Notes under the pieces: generated by a model
Seen by the model: the letters and a program-made list of their open reading frames with translations, nothing else
What the model was told of the DNA's origin: nothing
Databases searched by the model: none
DNA from: Rhodopseudomonas sp. AAP120
Lineage (GTDB): Bacteria > Pseudomonadota > Alphaproteobacteria > Rhizobiales > Xanthobacteraceae
Direction: 5' to 3'
NCBI RefSeq assembly: GCF_001295845.1
Contig: NZ_LJIC01000129.1
Span: forward strand, 1-64,000
DNA: 64,000 bases
Shown here: positions 18,443-25,832 of the stretch, in pieces
How positions within the stretch are numbered: position 1 is the first letter of the stretch
How the letters are laid out: each line of letters opens with the position of its first letter
Program-made: the position numbers and the translations under genes

Positions 18443-18533
18443 GGCGGGCGCAGCGCAGCGTGCCCAAGGCCGGACATTTCGAGCCAGTATCGGAATGCGC
18501 GTGGCACGGCGCTACGCGCGTTTTCTGACCACA
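18438..18533. repeat. Dispersed repeat, family E
   Basis: gtagggcgggcgcagcgcagcgtgccca ... tggcacggcgctacgcgcgtttt gives an imperfect inverted repeat. A fragment of the right arm recurs near 19159-19190. Confidence 0.5.
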
Positions 18534-18599
18534 TCCGGCTCGCGATCGACAGCCACGGGTAGGCTCGCCTGACCTATCCGGCTGTGTTAGTGTCAAACA

Positions 18600-18830
18600 A
18601 TGAGTTCGGATCTGAAAGCCGTGATTGATCGTGCCGAGAGCTGGCCTGAGGCGGCTCGGGAAGAACTCGTCTCGATCGCCGAGCAGATCGAGACCGAATT
18701 GAAGGCGAAAGAATACCTTGCGAGCGCGGACGAGTTGCGCGTAGTCGACGCCGCTATGGCCTCGCTCGACCAGGGCGAACAAGCCTCCGACGATGACGTC
18801 AGGGACGCCTTTGTTCGTTTCCGACAGTGA
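18600..18830 (+). CDS. Antitoxin of a ParE-type toxin-antitoxin pair
   Basis: A 76-residue acidic protein (AESWPEAAREELVSIAEQIETEL...DDDVRDAFVRFRQ). The helical, acidic C terminus is the expected toxin-binding part. It overlaps the toxin start by four bases (gtga), the classic arrangement. The sequence is not a textbook RHH or Phd fold by eye, so the family is unassigned; the role rests on context. Confidence 0.8.
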   Translation: MSSDLKAVIDRAESWPEAAREELVSIAEQIETELKAKEYLASADELRVVDAAMASLDQGEQASDDDVRDAFVRFRQ

Positions 18831-19108
18831 AACTGATCTATTCGCGGCAAGCTGTCGGGGATCTCAAGCGGATCGCCGAGTATTACAGATCCGAAGCTAG
18901 TCCGTTTGTTGCCCGAGCGATCGGGCAACGTATCGAAGATGTGATCGCGCGAATTGCGATCTCTCCCGAGTCCGCGCCACGCGTTTCGCAGCGCTCGAAT
19001 GTTCGAACTGCGGCGGTGATCCGTTATCCATTCCGGATCTTCTACCGGGTGCAGACCGACCGGATCGAAATCCTTCACATCCGCCACACCTCGCGGCGCC
19101 CCCTTTAG
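18827..19108 (+). CDS. RelE/ParE-family toxin
   Basis: A 93-residue basic protein with the ParE pattern: YSRQAVGDLKRIAEYYRSEASPFVARAIGQRI, the central RVSQRSNVRTAAVIRYPFRIFYRV and the terminal IEILHIRHTSRRPL. ParE proteins poison gyrase; RelE proteins cleave ribosome-bound mRNA. The HIRHTSRRP ending favours the ParE side. It starts inside the antitoxin stop with GTG. The pair is flanked by dispersed repeats, consistent with an acquired chromosomal module. Confidence 0.88.
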   Translation: MKLIYSRQAVGDLKRIAEYYRSEASPFVARAIGQRIEDVIARIAISPESAPRVSQRSNVRTAAVIRYPFRIFYRVQTDRIEILHIRHTSRRPL

Positions 19109-19210
19109 GGGCCTGGCAAAGCGATGCTGGTAGCCAAACAGGCACGCTAAGCGAAACTGCGCGTGGGCACAGCGCTTCGCGCCTTTTCCATGCCGCGTCT
19201 CACTATCGCC

Positions 19211-19300
19211 GGTCATCGCCCGGCTCGTCCGGGCGATCATGTAAGTGAAATCGTCAATGCCGAGGGATACTGGATCCTCCGCTTTCGCGGAGGATGACAG
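19211..19300. repeat. Dispersed palindromic repeats, family C-like
   Basis: ggtcatcgcccggctcgtccgggcgatcat hairpin followed by gggatactggatcctccgctttcgcggaggatgaca. It shares the gatactgga and gtcatc-type ends with 7382-7500 and 22060-22187. Confidence 0.65.
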
Positions 19301-19353
19301 ATCATGACGTGGCTAAGGCTACGACTGCGACGACCGATCAAAGTCCGCCGTGA

Positions 19354-20145
19354 TCAAGCGGCCGTCCAGCCGCCGTCCATCGACAGGTTGGCGCCGGTGA
19401 TCTGGCTGGCGTCGTCGCTGCACAGATAGACCGCGAGGGCGGCTACCTGTTCGGCGGTGACGAACTCCTTGGTCGGCTGCGCCTGCAGCAGCACGTCGTT
19501 GATCACCTGCTCCTTGGTGAGCCCGCGCGCCTTCATGGTGTCGGGGATCTGCTTTTCGACCAAAGGCGTCCAGACGTAGCCGGGCGAGATGCAGTTGCAG
19601 GTGATCTTGTGGGTCGCGACTTCGAGCGCGACCGTCTTGGTCAGACCGGCGATGCCGTGCTTGGCGGCCACGTAGGCCGACTTGAACGGCGAGGCGACCA
19701 GCGAATGCGCCGAGGCGGTGTTGATGATGCGGCCCCAGCCGCGCTTCTTCATGCCGGGCACCGCGGCACGAATGCCGTGAAACGCCGACGACAGGTTGAT
19801 GCCGATGATCGCGTCCCACTTCTCGATCGGGAAATCCTCGATCGGCGACACGAACTGGATGCCGGCATTGTTGACCAGGATGTCGACCGAGCCGAAGCTC
19901 TTTTCGCCGAGCGCGACCATCTCGGCGATCTCGGCGGGCTTCAGCATGTCGGCCGGAGAGTACACCGCCTTAACGGCGAAGTCGGTCTCGATCGACTTGC
20001 GCTCCTTCTCGATCGCGTCGGCGTCGCCCATGCCGTTCAGCACCACATTGGCGCCGGCCTTGGCGAAGGCGCGCGCGTAAGCGAGGCCTATGCCCGAGGT
20101 CGAGCCGGTCACGACTGCGGTCTTGCCCGTGAGATTAGCCATCAT
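19354..20145 (-). CDS. bdhA: 3-hydroxybutyrate dehydrogenase
   Basis: Oxidises D-3-hydroxybutyrate to acetoacetate with NAD+ in PHB and ketone-body catabolism. A classical SDR of 263 residues with TGSTSGIG at 14-21, NNAG, catalytic Ser in NTASAHSLVASPFKSAYVAAKHG (Tyr-x3-Lys), and the HBDH-type insert WTPLVEKQIPD and QPTKEFVTAEQVA. It lies 39 bp downstream of a patatin-like gene on the same strand, forming a likely two-gene operon for storage-polymer or lipid turnover. Start may be the first or second ATG. Confidence 0.95.
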   Translation of the reverse strand: MMANLTGKTAVVTGSTSGIGLAYARAFAKAGANVVLNGMGDADAIEKERKSIETDFAVKAVYSPADMLKPAEIAEMVALGEKSFGSVDILVNNAGIQFVSPIEDFPIEKWDAIIGINLSSAFHGIRAAVPGMKKRGWGRIINTASAHSLVASPFKSAYVAAKHGIAGLTKTVALEVATHKITCNCISPGYVWTPLVEKQIPDTMKARGLTKEQVINDVLLQAQPTKEFVTAEQVAALAVYLCSDDASQITGANLSMDGGWTAA

Positions 20146-20184
20146 CTGCTCCTGTTCGATCGTCTGAAGCGGCGTGAACGACCG

Positions 20185-21321
20185 CTATTTGAACGCATCC
20201 CGGGTCAGGTCCCAGGTCACCATGGCCTCGCCGTCCTGCGGCCCGCGCTGCCATTCCTGATCGCGCATCGAGACATAGACATCCTGCTCTCCGGATTTCC
20301 AGTGTTCGATCATGTTCAGGCGGGAGAAATCGTAGTCCTTCGAGGACGCCTCGTAGTCTCTCTTACGATAGATCAGATGCACCACGGTGACGGAGTTTTC
20401 CTTCGCTGCTTCGTGCAGGATCGCGTAGGTCGGATCGTTGCGCAGCTCGTCCGGCAGCCGATCGATCAGATGCCGCAGCGCCTTGCGGGTGTTGTGGATC
20501 TGCTTGTTCTTGTCGGTGTTGAGCCGGGTGCGGCTGGAGAAGCGGATGTCCTTCTCGCGCTCGGCTGCTTCGAGCAACGTCTGCGGCAATCGGCCATGGG
20601 AGCTGAACAGGTCGACCTGAAAGATCAGCAGGCTGTCGCGCTGCTCGCTGTCGAGCACGTAGTCGAGCGGCGTGTTCGAGGCAATGCCGCCATCCCAATA
20701 GTACTGGCCGTCGATCTCGATCGCCGGAAAGCCGGGCGGCAATGCCGCGGAGGCCATGATATGCTCCGGCCCGATCGTCACCCGCGTATTGTCGAAATAC
20801 TCGAAATTGCCGGTGACGACATTGACGGCGCCGACGCTGAGCCGGATGCCGTTGCTGTTGAGCAGATCGAAATCGACCAGGCGTTCGAGCGTCGCGCGCA
20901 GCGGTTTGGTGTCGTAGTAGCTCAGTGTCTCGGGATCCGCGGTCGGCATCAAATGCGCCGGCGGAAACCGCGGCGTGAAGAAGCCCGGCACACCGAACGC
21001 CGCGATCATCGCGGCGCTGGCCTCGTTGAACAGCGAATGCGCGTGGTCGGTGTGCAGCATCGGCTGCCAGGGCACCGGCGACGACGCCATTTCCCAGAAC
21101 TGCTTCAGCTTCTCGACGCGTTTCTCGCGCGGATTGCCGGCGATGATCGCCGCATTGATCGCGCCGATCGAGATGCCGGCGAGCCATTCGGGCTCGAAAT
21201 CATGGTGGCACAGAGCCTGATACGCGCCGGCCTGATATGAGCCGAGCGCTCCGCCGCCTTGCAGCACGAGCACCCGACGCGGATGAACGGCGGGTTTGGG
21301 GTGATGATGGGGAGAATTCAT
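20185..21321 (-). CDS. Patatin-like phospholipase with C-terminal DUF3734
   Basis: A 378-residue serine hydrolase. The patatin domain shows the oxyanion motif QGGGALGSYQAGAYQAL at 20-36, the nucleophile elbow GISIGAINAA and the DGG dyad motif (YYWDGGIASNTP). The C-terminal part is the DUF3734 extension (RTRLNTDKNKQIHNTRKALRHLID...). Start set at ATG 21321. Co-transcribed with bdhA, suggesting release of hydroxyacids or fatty acids from a polymer or lipid; this is context, not proof. Confidence 0.92.
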   Translation of the reverse strand: MNSPHHHPKPAVHPRRVLVLQGGGALGSYQAGAYQALCHHDFEPEWLAGISIGAINAAIIAGNPREKRVEKLKQFWEMASSPVPWQPMLHTDHAHSLFNEASAAMIAAFGVPGFFTPRFPPAHLMPTADPETLSYYDTKPLRATLERLVDFDLLNSNGIRLSVGAVNVVTGNFEYFDNTRVTIGPEHIMASAALPPGFPAIEIDGQYYWDGGIASNTPLDYVLDSEQRDSLLIFQVDLFSSHGRLPQTLLEAAEREKDIRFSSRTRLNTDKNKQIHNTRKALRHLIDRLPDELRNDPTYAILHEAAKENSVTVVHLIYRKRDYEASSKDYDFSRLNMIEHWKSGEQDVYVSMRDQEWQRGPQDGEAMVTWDLTRDAFK

Positions 21322-21407
21322 GAGTTCGCCACGGACAGGATCGGCACCGTGGCGCTCCGCAATCCCGGCGTCAATCGCGCGCCCGGTCAAACCCGATCAC
21401 GGCCGGG

Positions 21408-21920
21408 TTATCGCGGCGGCTCGGTCGAGGCCAGGATCAACGTCCAGAATACTTTATATTTCGTGTTCGGCGCATAGACGGCGGCGATGCCGAGCTTGGT
21501 GACGCCGTTCTTCAGCATATTGGCGCGATGCGGCGGCGAGTCGCGCCAGCCGGAGAACGCTTCCGCCAGCGTGTGATAACCAGCCGAGACGTTCTCGACC
21601 GCGATCGACGCCGGATAGGCCGAGGCATTGAGCCGCTGCGCCAGCGGCGCCTTGGCGTCGTGATCGAGCTTGTTGCGCCGGGCCATGTTGGCGGACTGGT
21701 CTTCCGCGAGCTGCGTGAGCGCCGGATCGACCACAACCGGGCCGAGCCCGTTGTTCTGACGATATTGCGAGATCATCGTGGCCGCAGCGATCGAGTCGAC
21801 CTTGGCGCCTTCGCGCGCCATGCTGGCATACATCGACGGCGTTTCGACGGTCGGCGCCACCTCGCCGGCACATCCCGCCAGCAACACGAGGCCGAGCACG
21901 GCCATCACCCCACGCAACAT
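21408..21920 (-). CDS. CAP/SCP-domain lipoprotein
   Basis: A 170-residue lipoprotein. The signal is MLRGVMAVLGLVLLAGC with lipobox LAGC, and the lipidated Cys is at 17. The CAP (SCP/PR-1) domain follows: ISQYRQNNGLGPVVVDPALTQLAEDQSANMA, LDHDAKAPLAQRL, VSAGYHTLAEAFSGWRDSPPHRANML and a final WTLILA. Bacterial CAP lipoproteins are of uncertain biochemical role. ATG 21920 is chosen for the gggga upstream; 21935 and 21959 also fit. Confidence 0.88.
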   Translation of the reverse strand: MLRGVMAVLGLVLLAGCAGEVAPTVETPSMYASMAREGAKVDSIAAATMISQYRQNNGLGPVVVDPALTQLAEDQSANMARRNKLDHDAKAPLAQRLNASAYPASIAVENVSAGYHTLAEAFSGWRDSPPHRANMLKNGVTKLGIAAVYAPNTKYKVFWTLILASTEPPR

Positions 21921-22059
21921 CCAGCAATTCCCCATCCACGCATGCAAGCCGATCCCCATCGGCCCCGCAACGCGCGAATGTTGTTGCACATCAACCGTGG
22001 CTGAAAGGTGAAGACGGCAGAAGGAGCCGTGCTGACCACATCCGCTCCACATCATGACC

Positions 22060-22187
22060 GTCATCCCCCGCGCATGCGGGGGATCCAGTATTCCAGTGCA
22101 AGCGATTTCTGGCAGGAAGCGAGCGCCCAGAACCGATCAGCGGCTCTCTGGGATACTGGGTCGCCCGGTCAAGCCGGGCGATGACTG
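22060..22187. repeat. Dispersed palindromic repeat, family C
   Basis: gtcatcccccgcgcatgcggggg then atccagtattccag, and on the far side gggatactgggtcgcccggtcaagccgggcgatgac. Each arm ends in its own small hairpin. Confidence 0.72.
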
Positions 22188-22224
22188 TCTTTTCCGGCGT
22201 TGTACCCCCGCCCCCCAAACGACA

Positions 22225-22250
22225 ACGGCCCGGACTTGCGTCCGGGCCGT
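22225..22250 (-). terminator. Rho-independent terminator of glnII
   Basis: acggcccggac-ttgc-gtccgggccgt, an 11-bp perfect stem, followed on the minus strand by ttgtcgttt. It lies 47 bp after the glnII stop. Confidence 0.75.
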
Positions 22251-22296
22251 CTGCGGGCGCCCTGGAGGAGGAGGCGTCCGCGGGGTCAAGGATGGA

Positions 22297-23331
22297 TCAG
22301 GCCGCAGCGGCCTTCGAGGTGGGGACTTCCGAGATCGTCTTCAGGATCTGCGACGCGATCTGGTAGGGGTCGCCCATGGAGTTCGGGCGGCGATCTTCCA
22401 GATAGCCCTTGTAGCCGTTGTTGACGAAGGAATGCGGCACGCGGATCGAGGCGCCGCGATCCGCCACGCCGTAGGAGAACTTGTTCCACGGCGCGGTTTC
22501 GTGCTTGCCGGTCAGACGCATGTGGTTGTCCGGACCGTACACGGCGATGTGGTCGTGCAGGTTCTTCTCGAACTGCCCCATCAGCGCTTCGAAGTACTCC
22601 TTGCCGCCGACTTCGCGCATGAACTTGGTCGAGAAGTTGGCGTGCATGCCCGAGCCGTTCCAGTCGGTGTCGCCGAGCGGCTTGCAGTGCCATTCGATGT
22701 CGATGCCGTAGCTTTCGCACAGACGCAGCATCAGATAGCGCGCCATCCACATCTGGTCGGCGGCGGTCTTCGAGCCCTTGCCGAAGATCTGGAATTCCCA
22801 CTGGCCCTTCGCCACTTCGGCGTTGATGCCTTCGTGGTTGATGCCGGCGGCGAGGCAGAGGTCGAGATGCTCTTCGACGATCTTGCGGGCGATGTTGCCG
22901 ACGTTCTTGAAGCCGACGCCGGTGTAGTACGGGCCCTGCGGCGCCGGATAGCCGGCCTCCGGGAAGCCGAGCGGACGGCCGTCCTTATAGAAGAAGTATT
23001 CCTGCTCGAAGCCGAACCAGGCGCCTTCGTCATCCAGAATGGTGGCGCGGGTGTTGCTGGCATGCGGGGTGACGCCATCGGGCATCATCACTTCGCACAT
23101 CACCAGGATGCCGTTCTTGCGGGTGGCGTCGTGGAACATCGCGACCGGCTTCAGCACGCAATCCGAGCTGCGGCCTTCGGCCTGCATGGTCGAGGAGCCG
23201 TCGAAGCCCCACAGCGGCAGTTGCTCGAGCGTCGGATAGACTTCGAATTCCTTGATCTGCGTTTTGCCGCGCAGGTTCGGCACCGGCGTGTAGCCGTCGA
23301 GCCAGATGTACTCGAGCTTGTACTTGGTCAT
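22297..23331 (-). CDS. glnII: Glutamine synthetase type II (eukaryotic-like)
   Basis: Condenses glutamate and ammonia to glutamine with ATP. This 344-residue enzyme is GSII, as in rhizobia and plants: LEYIWLDGYTPVPNLRGKT start, WGFDGSSTMQAEG, WFGFEQEYFF, GINAEVAKGQWEFQIFG, NGSGMHANFSTK and GVADRGASIRVP. It lacks the adenylylation Tyr region of GlnA, so control should be transcriptional and translational. A sigma54-type promoter lies 87 bp upstream and a divergent GstI-like gene sits beyond it. Start at ATG 23331 (MTKYKLEY). Confidence 0.97.
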   Translation of the reverse strand: MTKYKLEYIWLDGYTPVPNLRGKTQIKEFEVYPTLEQLPLWGFDGSSTMQAEGRSSDCVLKPVAMFHDATRKNGILVMCEVMMPDGVTPHASNTRATILDDEGAWFGFEQEYFFYKDGRPLGFPEAGYPAPQGPYYTGVGFKNVGNIARKIVEEHLDLCLAAGINHEGINAEVAKGQWEFQIFGKGSKTAADQMWMARYLMLRLCESYGIDIEWHCKPLGDTDWNGSGMHANFSTKFMREVGGKEYFEALMGQFEKNLHDHIAVYGPDNHMRLTGKHETAPWNKFSYGVADRGASIRVPHSFVNNGYKGYLEDRRPNSMGDPYQIASQILKTISEVPTSKAAAA

Positions 23332-23417
23332 GCGGTTCTCTCTGTTGACTGCAAAGGGTGAGGACCCGAAGCGGAGACGGAACCGCACCCCGGCGGCCGA
23401 CATCCGGCTGTCACGTA

Positions 23418-23433
23418 AGCATGTGCCGTGCCA
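23418..23433 (-). promoter_or_regulatory. Sigma54 promoter of glnII
   Basis: On the minus strand TGGCAC-GGCAC-ATGCT matches TGGCAC-N5-TTGCW with one mismatch and the exact GG to GC spacing. The start codon is about 85 bp downstream. NtrC-dependent expression is known for rhizobial glnII; here it is inferred. No clear NtrC site was spotted in 23434-23808. Confidence 0.72.
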
Positions 23434-23808
23434 ACGTGCGCAGCCTCTGCGACAAAATCGCGCGACAAGACACCCCTTTAAGGAACTTCTGTGTCGGACG
23501 CCGCTTGGTTTGGCGAAATGATCGATTTCAGCGGGGATTCAGGCGCCGGACCTATCGCCAGACAATGTTAACCGATGAAGCGCACGCTTTAGGCATGGGC
23601 GGCGCCCCAATGCTTTCTGAAGGCAGAAGACAGCCTTCGCGCCAATTTCAGTGGCTACTCGCCGCGCAATGTCAGAAATGCTCAGTTCTAGAGCAATCGA
23701 TGATTTTTCCTTGAGCATATTGCACCTCGCCTAGGCGGGCCCGATATTCACAGACCGTGCATCAAGGCGCGCGACGGAAGAGCAACACAAGGAGAGAAGG
23801 AGAACAGC

Positions 23809-23985
23809 GTGAGGAGCTTGGAGCAGACATCCGCAAAAATCTACCAGTTTCCGGTCGGCGGCCGTGGTGGCATCGCCCGGCGCGAGCAGGCGACGACCGA
23901 GACGGTCAGCCACGCTGTCGTGACCAGTTCGAGCTGGTATCACGAGGCAGCGATGCTCGACGAGCAACCGCGAAAGCCGCAATGA
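23809..23985 (+). CDS. gstI: GstI-like small protein (DUF2735), probable inhibitor of glnII translation
   Basis: A 58-residue protein from GTG 23809, with aggag eight bases upstream. It has the DUF2735 signature: N-terminal SAKIYQFPVGGRGG at 8-21 and TSSSWYHEAAMLDEQPRKPQ at the end. In Rhizobium leguminosarum the equivalent gene, gstI, is transcribed divergently from glnII and its product blocks GSII translation when nitrogen is ample. Size, position and orientation match exactly. It is followed by a clear terminator. Family call is strong from the motif; the regulatory role is by homology. Confidence 0.85.
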   Translation: MRSLEQTSAKIYQFPVGGRGGIARREQATTETVSHAVVTSSSWYHEAAMLDEQPRKPQ

Positions 23986-24032
23986 CACCGGAGCCGACAA
24001 CGCCCTGGGGCGTAACATTCCAAATCTGACGA

Positions 24033-24068
24033 AGGGCCGGCGTGCGAACGTTTCGGCCCTTTGTTTTG
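24033..24068 (+). terminator. Rho-independent terminator after gstI
   Basis: agggccg ... cggccct hairpin followed by ttgtttt. Confidence 0.75.
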
Positions 24069-24081
24069 CGCGCCCGCTGGA

Positions 24082-25017
24082 TCAGCCTCCGAAGATCGAC
24101 CAGCCGAGCCGCTTGGTTAGCGCCTCTAGCGCAATCCGGCCGAGATGGGAATTGCCTGCGGCATCCAGCCCAGGCGCCCACACGGCGATCGACGCCTTAC
24201 CGGGCGCAACGGCCAGCACGCCACCCCCGACCCCGCTCTTGCCCGGCAGACCGACCCGGTAGGCGAATTCGCCCGAACCGTCATAGTGCCCGCAGGTCAG
24301 CATCAACGCATTGATACGCCGGGCGCGCTGGGGCGAGACGACATTGTGCCCGGTGGAGGGGTTGCGGCCGTTATGCGCCAGGAAGCGCCCGGCCATCGCG
24401 AGTTGGCGGCAGCTCATCGCAATCGCGCAATGGTGGAAATAGACGCCGAGCGTGTACTCGACTGGATTGTCGAGGACGCCGAACGACTTCATGTAATTGG
24501 CCAGCGCAGCATTGCGGAAGCCGGTGCGCTGCTCGGAGGCGGCGACCGCCTCGTCGATCACGATGCTGTCGTCACCGGCGAGGAACTGCATGAAGCGCAG
24601 GATCTCGCCGAGCGCCTCGCGCGGCTGGTGGCCCGAGAGGATCAGGTCGGTGACGGCGATCGCGCCGGCGTTGATGAAGGGATTGCGCGGGATGCCGCGC
24701 TCGCGCTCGAGCTGCACGATCGAATTGAACGCCGATCCCGACGGCTCGCGCCCGACCCGCCGCCACACCCGATCGCCGGACTTTCCAAGCGCCAGCGTCA
24801 GCGTGAACACTTTGGAGATGCTCTGGATCGAGAACGGCACATCGGCATCGCCACCAGCCGCGACATGGCCGTCGGCGTCGATCACCACGAGGCCGAAGCG
24901 CTGCGGATCGACGTTCGCCAATTCGGGGATGTAGCTCGCGACCTCGCCACGGTCGGTGCGCTGCGCCATGTCGCCGGCGATCTCGGCGACGACGTTGTCA
25001 AGGTGTGAGGCGTTCAT
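24082..25017 (-). CDS. glsA: Glutaminase
   Basis: Hydrolyses glutamine to glutamate and ammonia. The 311-residue product has the beta-lactamase-like catalytic SxxK in [25 protein letters not shown], the NYMKSFG segment and [19 protein letters not shown] near the end. Length is normal for bacterial GlsA. It is convergent with gstI and near glnII, so a glutamine-forming and a glutamine-degrading enzyme lie within 2.5 kb. Monocistronic. Confidence 0.96.
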   Translation of the reverse strand: MNASHLDNVVAEIAGDMAQRTDRGEVASYIPELANVDPQRFGLVVIDADGHVAAGGDADVPFSIQSISKVFTLTLALGKSGDRVWRRVGREPSGSAFNSIVQLERERGIPRNPFINAGAIAVTDLILSGHQPREALGEILRFMQFLAGDDSIVIDEAVAASEQRTGFRNAALANYMKSFGVLDNPVEYTLGVYFHHCAIAMSCRQLAMAGRFLAHNGRNPSTGHNVVSPQRARRINALMLTCGHYDGSGEFAYRVGLPGKSGVGGGVLAVAPGKASIAVWAPGLDAAGNSHLGRIALEALTKRLGWSIFGG

Positions 25018-25110
25018 GGCGGCGGAGAAAACGGCAAGCTACGCGCCAAAGCAAGTTCAAAGAGGAAGCAACAGGCGGCTGGTGATGTGAGGCGATGTCC
25101 CAAGCGCGGC

Positions 25111-25301
25111 CTGCTCCTTCTCCCCGCGCGCGGGGAGAAGGGTGGGATGAGGGGGCGTCTCCACAAGGCCGAGCGCCAATCCTCGACGATGATCAGTCTA
25201 AGCAACCCGGCCGCTCAGGCTCGCGGAGGCCCCCCCTCACCCGACCTGGCTTCGCTGCGCTCAGCCAGATCGACCTCTCCCCGCGCGCGGGGAGAGGTCA
25301 G
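25111..25301. repeat. Dispersed palindromic repeat, family F
   Basis: Contains ccttctccccgcgcgcgggg-agaagg and, at 25273-25298, acctctccccgcgcgcggggagaggt, a perfect palindrome, plus ggtgggatgaggggg / cccccctcaccc arms. It occupies most of the 305-bp gap between glsA and the DUF934 gene. Confidence 0.75.
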
Positions 25302-25322
25302 GCCCTGCTCGGCTCGACGATG

Positions 25323-25832
25323 CTACGTCGCCGCAGCCTTGTGGCGCTGCTTGCGCAGCTGCAGGGCGCTGAGGTGGCCGTCGCCGGTGGGCTGATAGAA
25401 TTCGGTGTAGCGGTGCGTCGCCTCGCGGAAGGCGTGGGCATCGGCTTCCTTCTTGGCATCGAGCGAATCGAAGCCGTTGCGCACCAGGAAGGTGAACTGG
25501 TCGCGCAGCACTTGCCCCGTCGCCCGCAGCTCACCGCGATAACCATAGATCTCGCGCAGCCGGCGCGCCTGGCTGTGGGCGCGGCCGTCCCTGAAGGTGG
25601 GAAACACCAGCGTGATCAGCGCCAGCCGGTCGAGCCACGGCTTGAGCTCGGCGACGTCTCGGTTGTTCGGCCAGGCGACACCGAGTGCGCGATTGCTGTT
25701 GGTCAACGTCCCTGCGTCGGCGAGGAAACGCGTTGCCGACAGCAGGACGGCGCCCTCGGCCGGCAGCTCGGCGTCGTCCGCGACCGTTACGAACTCATCG
25801 GCAACGATCTGCGCGTTCTTAACGAGTGGCAT
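25323..25832 (-). CDS. DUF934 protein associated with sulfite reduction
   Basis: A 169-residue protein with the DUF934 pattern LALITLVFPTFRDGRAHSQARRLREIYGYRGELRATGQVLRDQFTFLVRNGFDSLD. The gene overlaps the cysI stop by 14 bases, so it is translationally coupled to it. In alphaproteobacteria it is almost always next to cysI and may support sulfite reductase; the biochemical role is unknown. Start ATG 25832 (MPLVKNAQIV). Confidence 0.9.
   Translation of the reverse strand: MPLVKNAQIVADEFVTVADDAELPAEGAVLLSATRFLADAGTLTNSNRALGVAWPNNRDVAELKPWLDRLALITLVFPTFRDGRAHSQARRLREIYGYRGELRATGQVLRDQFTFLVRNGFDSLDAKKEADAHAFREATHRYTEFYQPTGDGHLSALQLRKQRHKAAAT

Noticed and set aside
18600-19108. Toxin-antitoxin pair as evidence of a genomic island
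   Set aside because: Flanking genes are ordinary chromosomal genes, no integrase or tRNA is near, and base composition is not clearly different.
23650-23668. tggctactcgccgcgc as a sigma54 promoter for gstI
   Set aside because: The GG to GC distance is wrong by one base and the -12 element does not match.
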